From Desulfuromonas sp. TF (GTDB lineage Bacteria; Desulfobacterota; Desulfuromonadia; Desulfuromonadales; ATBO01): a DNA stretch of 64,000 bases. Of this stretch, positions 60,736 to 64,000 are shown in pieces (within the stretch, counting starts at the first letter, position 1; each line of letters begins with the position of its first letter). The stretch spans positions 100,087-164,086 of the forward strand of contig NZ_KI421413.1 in NCBI RefSeq assembly GCF_000472285.1, read 5' to 3'. The position numbers and the translations under genes were made by a program. The notes under the pieces were generated by a model. It did not search any database, had not been told where the DNA came from, and was given only the letters and a program-made list of their open reading frames with translations.

Positions 60736-62877
60736 TTAACGGGTGGCGGAAACCTTGTCCTTGCCGGTCATCAGCAAAATGTCTCCAAGCACAGCCATGG
60801 CCTCGCCGGCATAGGGGTCTTCCTTGACAGCTTTAAGCCATTCCTCGGCTGCTTTTCCGGCAGCATCATCTCCCCTGTCGGGATGGGGCGTTTCCCCTTC
60901 AACGGTCTTGTCCCCGAACCGCTTGGCCTCTTCTCGTTCGCGGCGCAGATCTTCTATGTTCAGCGATTGAAGGGTCTGCTCCATCTTTTCCCCGGCCCTT
61001 CTCGCGGCCTCGGCAACTTCAATGAACTCTTCGTCTGCGGTAACGCGCCGTTCGCTGTTCGCCTTGAGGGCGCCCAGATCGATTCCCCTCTCGTTCCACC
61101 TCTGATATTTGACGGAGCCGACGGTATCCCATGGAAGAGAATAGTCGATGTACTGTTCACCCGTCTTGAGATGCTTCAGACGATCCGGAAGGATGATGTC
61201 CGGAACCACCCCACGGTATTGGGTGGAGCCTCCACTGACCCGGTAGAACTTCTGGATCGTCACCTTCAGGGCTCCCAGGGGAGAATACTTTTCCATGTTC
61301 GGCATGGCATTGCGATAATTCAGGTCGATCATGGCCTGAACCGTCCCCTTGCCGTGCGTATGCTGTCCACCTATGACCACGGCACGCCCGTAATCCTGGA
61401 GGGCGCCGGCCAGGATCTCCGAAGCCGAGGCGCTGAACTGGTTGACCAGGACGACTATCGGACCGTCATATTCGACTCCGGGTTCTTCGTCGGAAAGAAC
61501 CTGAGTCTTGCCGTTGCTGTTGCGCACCTGCACCACGGGTCCCGAATCGATGAACAGTCCGGTGATCGCCACGGCATCGGTCAGGGCGCCGCCGCCGTTG
61601 TTGCGCAGATCAAGAACGAGTCCGTCGACCTTACCAGCCTTGAGCTTGATCAGCTCCGCGCGCACGTCATCGGTGGAGTTGCGGCCTTTGCCGCCGTTCT
61701 GGGTCTTTTCGAAGTCCCGGTAGAAGGCCGGGATTTTGATATATCCATAGGTGCGGCCCGATTCTTCATCGGTCAGGGTCGTCGACTTGACAAACGATTC
61801 CTCGATCTGGACCACATCGCGGACGATCGGCACGACGAGCCGGCTGCCGTCGGGTTTTTTGACGGTCAGCCTCACGACCGTCCCCTTCTTGCCGCGGATC
61901 AGACTCACGGCGTCGCGGATGCGCGTGTCGGTGATATCCACCGGCTCCCCGCCTGCCTGAGCCACTGCCAGAATGATGTCCTCGGCATGGAGCTGCCCCT
62001 GTCGGTAGGCGGCGCTTCCGGGGATAATCTGGACCACCTTGATGTATCCGTCCTCTTCCTTGAGGGTCGCGCCGATCCCTTCGAGCGAACCGCGCATGCT
62101 GATGTCGAAGTCCTCCTTCTGACGCGGCGGCAGATAGTTGGTATGAGGATCAAAAGCCCTGGTTACGACGTTGAAGTAACGGTCGTAATGATCCTGTTCC
62201 GTCTCGCCGAGCATGCGGGAGAAAAAATCCTCGTGACTTTTAAGGACCTTCTCCCGTGCTTTGCGAAGCAGCGCTTCCGGTGTTTTTTCCGGATCGTCGG
62301 CCTTTGCCGACGAACTCTCGGAGTCATCTTCATCCTCCAGGAGGTTCAGATATCGGGAGAGCACCTGATATTTAAGAGCCTTGCGCCAGCGATCACGGAG
62401 CCCTTCGATGTCGTCGCAATATTCCAGTTTTTCCGGATCGGTCTCAACCCCTTCCTTGAGGGTAAAATCGAAATCTTCGGCGAGGATTTCGCCGACCATG
62501 CTTTTCACCAGGGCGATCCGCTGGTTCATGATGTCTGCGCTGACTCTCGGCAACGTGATGACGCCCTGGTTGATCTCGTCGTCAATTCTGGTGGCGAAGG
62601 ACCTGAGCCGGGCAATGTCCTTTTTAAGCAGAAATCTCTTCTGAAAATCGAGCTGTTTGAGGTAGAGATCGAAGGCGGCCAGCGACAACTCGTCATTGAT
62701 CTGTTTCTGGCTGTAGTGATTGTTGGTGAGCTGCTGCCTGATGAGGTAACTCAGCAGTTTGGTTCTCTGGGCAAGGTAGTCTCCGCGTTCCTGGGCGGTA
62801 AAGGACAGGGCAGGAGGCGTCCCGAGTGTGAAGACCAACGCAACGATCAGGAAAGGCTTGAGCCAGGCTCTTATCAT
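60736..62877 (-). CDS. prc: Tail-specific (carboxy-terminal processing) protease Prc
   Basis: 713 residues. A signal peptide (PFLIVALVFTLGTPPALSF) is followed by a long helical N-terminal domain and a PDZ domain (about 260-340, GSLEGIGATL, IIPGSAAYRQGQL). The S41 protease core has the Ser in NQFSASASEILAGAL and the Lys in HGKGTVQ. A DUF3340-like C-terminal domain closes the protein. It degrades or trims periplasmic proteins with nonpolar C-termini. Full length for the Prc/Tsp type. Confidence 0.94.
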   Translation of the reverse strand: MIRAWLKPFLIVALVFTLGTPPALSFTAQERGDYLAQRTKLLSYLIRQQLTNNHYSQKQINDELSLAAFDLYLKQLDFQKRFLLKKDIARLRSFATRIDDEINQGVITLPRVSADIMNQRIALVKSMVGEILAEDFDFTLKEGVETDPEKLEYCDDIEGLRDRWRKALKYQVLSRYLNLLEDEDDSESSSAKADDPEKTPEALLRKAREKVLKSHEDFFSRMLGETEQDHYDRYFNVVTRAFDPHTNYLPPRQKEDFDISMRGSLEGIGATLKEEDGYIKVVQIIPGSAAYRQGQLHAEDIILAVAQAGGEPVDITDTRIRDAVSLIRGKKGTVVRLTVKKPDGSRLVVPIVRDVVQIEESFVKSTTLTDEESGRTYGYIKIPAFYRDFEKTQNGGKGRNSTDDVRAELIKLKAGKVDGLVLDLRNNGGGALTDAVAITGLFIDSGPVVQVRNSNGKTQVLSDEEPGVEYDGPIVVLVNQFSASASEILAGALQDYGRAVVIGGQHTHGKGTVQAMIDLNYRNAMPNMEKYSPLGALKVTIQKFYRVSGGSTQYRGVVPDIILPDRLKHLKTGEQYIDYSLPWDTVGSVKYQRWNERGIDLGALKANSERRVTADEEFIEVAEAARRAGEKMEQTLQSLNIEDLRREREEAKRFGDKTVEGETPHPDRGDDAAGKAAEEWLKAVKEDPYAGEAMAVLGDILLMTGKDKVSATR

Positions 62878-63229
62878 GTTTAATTTCGGCGGACCCTCAC
62901 CGCCCGTGGCGCTGCCGAGGATCCCGCCTTCTCCTTATTGAATTCGGTGACAACTTCATCGCTTAGTTTACCCCCTCCGCCTCATCTTGTGCAACCCTCA
63001 GGCGCATTTAAATTCATCGCCTGCGATGAATCTCCGACATGACGCAGGGAGACAGCGGGAGAGGCGTCGGATACCTCGGCCGAGGGAATCAGCAATTGAC
63101 AGCCACCCTCCCTCCGGGGTATCAAGGGGAACGTACTCGATTGATCCGGAATGCGGAATACGGAAGTCAGAAGGAGTCGAATCCGGTTCCGGATTTCCGC
63201 AGTATCACTTAAACGAAAGGACATACATC
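62878..63229. other. Divergent intergenic region prc / FKBP
   Basis: 352 bp with both start regions. A reading frame open upstream of the FKBP start has no ribosome-binding site or homology. No clear promoter, RNA or repeat is recognised. Confidence 0.5.
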
Positions 63230-63673
63230 ATGTATTATGCGGCCAAAGGAGATACGGTCAAGGTGCACTACACGGGAAAACTCTCTGACGGCACCTTATT
63301 CGACACATCCGAGGACAAGGCGCCGCTCAGTTTTATCATCGGCAAAAAAGAGGTCATCCCGGGCTTTGAAGAGGCTGTGGTCGGGATGGTTACGGGGGAG
63401 AAGAAGACCGTGTCCATCGCACCCGACAAAGCCTACGGAGAGTCCAGGGAAAACCTGGTGGAAACCGTCGAACGCGGCAATCTCCCTTCGGACGTGGAAT
63501 TGAAAGTCGGGGGGCAGCTCGAAGTCACCCGACAGGACGGCAGCATCTTTCATGTCATGGTGACCGGTCTGGATAAAGACATGGTGATCCTCGATGCCAA
63601 TCACCCTCTGGCGGGCAAGGAGTTGATATTCGATATTGCCATGCTGGAGATCAAGAAACTCGCCCCCAAGTGA
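63230..63673 (+). CDS. FKBP-type peptidyl-prolyl isomerase (SlyD-like)
   Basis: 147 residues. The FKBP core is VKVHYTGKLSDGTLFDTSED and IGKKEVIPGFEEAVVGM, with an inserted IF domain (about 70-120) containing KAYGESRENLVETV and ending in HPLAGKELIFDI, as in SlyD. It lacks the His-rich metal-binding tail of E. coli SlyD. A cytoplasmic folding helper. AAAGGA precedes ATG 63230. The stop overlaps the next gene's GTG by 4 bp. Confidence 0.93.
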   Translation: MYYAAKGDTVKVHYTGKLSDGTLFDTSEDKAPLSFIIGKKEVIPGFEEAVVGMVTGEKKTVSIAPDKAYGESRENLVETVERGNLPSDVELKVGGQLEVTRQDGSIFHVMVTGLDKDMVILDANHPLAGKELIFDIAMLEIKKLAPK

Positions 63674-64000
63674 TCCGCCTGAAACGCATCCTGCTTTCCG
63701 GGAACCGGCGAATACTGTTCCTCGGCACCGCGATAGGGCTGTCAGCACTTCTGGCGGGGCTGCTTTTTTTGTGCCCCCCTCTTGCCGGGGCGGCTGAATC
63801 CCAGGAAGAATTCAACCTCGAAAAGGGCAGGATCAAGGAGGAGAATATTCTTAATCTCATCTTCGGGTCGGCACCGGCGATGCCGACCCAGCGGGGGATT
63901 CTGATCATCGACGCCTTTCACGACAGCAACGGCAACGGCCGGAGAGAGGAAGGCGAAGAGGATCTGCGGCAGGAGATCTTCTGTCTGGTTGACGATATCG
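63670..64000 (+). CDS. Exported protein of unknown function, 5' part (runs off the right edge)
   Basis: An open frame from GTG 63670 (GTGA overlap with the FKBP stop) to the edge, 110 codons. It begins with a basic stretch and a long hydrophobic signal (ILFLGTAIGLSALLAGLLFL, likely cleavage after LAGA). It then has a charged segment and FHDSNGNGRREEGEEDLRQE, which resembles the DxNxNGxxDxGE calcium-type loop of SdrD-like B domains on surface proteins. No stop is reached, so the full family cannot be named. Confidence 0.6.
   Translation, partial: MIRLKRILLSGNRRILFLGTAIGLSALLAGLLFLCPPLAGAAESQEEFNLEKGRIKEENILNLIFGSAPAMPTQRGILIIDAFHDSNGNGRREEGEEDLRQEIFCLVDDI

Noticed and set aside
60574-62883. 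A 769-codon open frame on the plus strand opposite prc
   Set aside because: Antisense shadow of a GC-rich gene: it lies wholly opposite a Prc protease with clear catalytic motifs, and its translation has no recognisable domain.

Overview
The window looks like chromosomal DNA of a GC-rich, Gram-negative, anaerobe-type deltaproteobacterium, most likely a Desulfuromonadales relative (Desulfuromonas/Geobacter/Pelobacter-like). This is inferred from protein flavour and from the block lepA-lepB-pyrR-pyrB-pyrC-carA-carB-greA-recG, together with PhoU-fused Na/Pi transporters, a phenylacetate-CoA ligase paired with a double-ACT protein, several c-di-GMP proteins and lipoproteins. No sequence search was run, so the assignment is tentative.

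Positions 1-8270 are an accessory, defence-like region. A truncated-at-edge type I specificity subunit (HsdS) is followed within 20 bp by an AT-rich HD-domain dGTPase. Next comes a 247-bp broken copy of the start of hsdM, then a cassette holding a two-TM hypothetical protein, a zinc-phospholipase-C-like protein, a lipoprotein and a Fic AMP-transferase with a convergent class I-type antitoxin, then an intact hsdM. The two hsdM 5' ends form direct repeats 3114 bp apart, so the cassette could have entered, or could leave, by recombination between them. A SatD-like protein and a DUF3307 membrane protein follow, separated by three regularly spaced hairpins.

Positions 8300-20750 hold envelope and metabolic genes: an M23 peptidase, DUF3592 and YihY membrane proteins, a diiron-type MBL protein, SRPBCC proteins, a subtilisin-like secreted protease, an iron-sulfur flavoprotein, a zinc alcohol dehydrogenase, YacG, the 7-deazaguanine genes queD-queE, and a creatininase-family amidohydrolase. 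Positions 20750-31400 hold coaD-rsmD, a housekeeping dGTPase, two GGDEF-EAL proteins, yhbY, lepA and lepB.

Positions 31400-39030 are the pyrimidine operon pyrR-pyrB-pyrC-carA-carB, preceded by a near-consensus promoter, a textbook PyrR-binding hairpin and an intrinsic terminator. Then come greA, a DUF1858 protein, recG, a SrkA-like kinase, two cold-shock genes, a SPOR-NlpC/P60 lipoprotein, a MazG-like protein, an M20 amidohydrolase, a MscS channel, tRNA-Pro, ACT/PaaK, a Ppx-Na/Pi transporter pair, a cyclic-nucleotide-binding protein, an HU/IHF protein, a TPR protein and two paralogous XRE-cupin regulators. The biotin operon bioB-bioD-bioA has a perfect BirA-type operator overlapping a consensus promoter. 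The window ends with a Prc protease, an FKBP-type isomerase and the beginning of an exported protein.

The most unusual non-coding observation is a set of intergenic elements built from 7-bp (one 9-bp) degenerate tandem units. They differ in sequence but share an architecture: three have inverted arms, and three begin on the stop codon of the upstream gene. The strongest candidate for an undescribed system is the hsdS-dGTPase-hsdM' arrangement with its repeat-bounded PLC/lipoprotein/Fic cassette.
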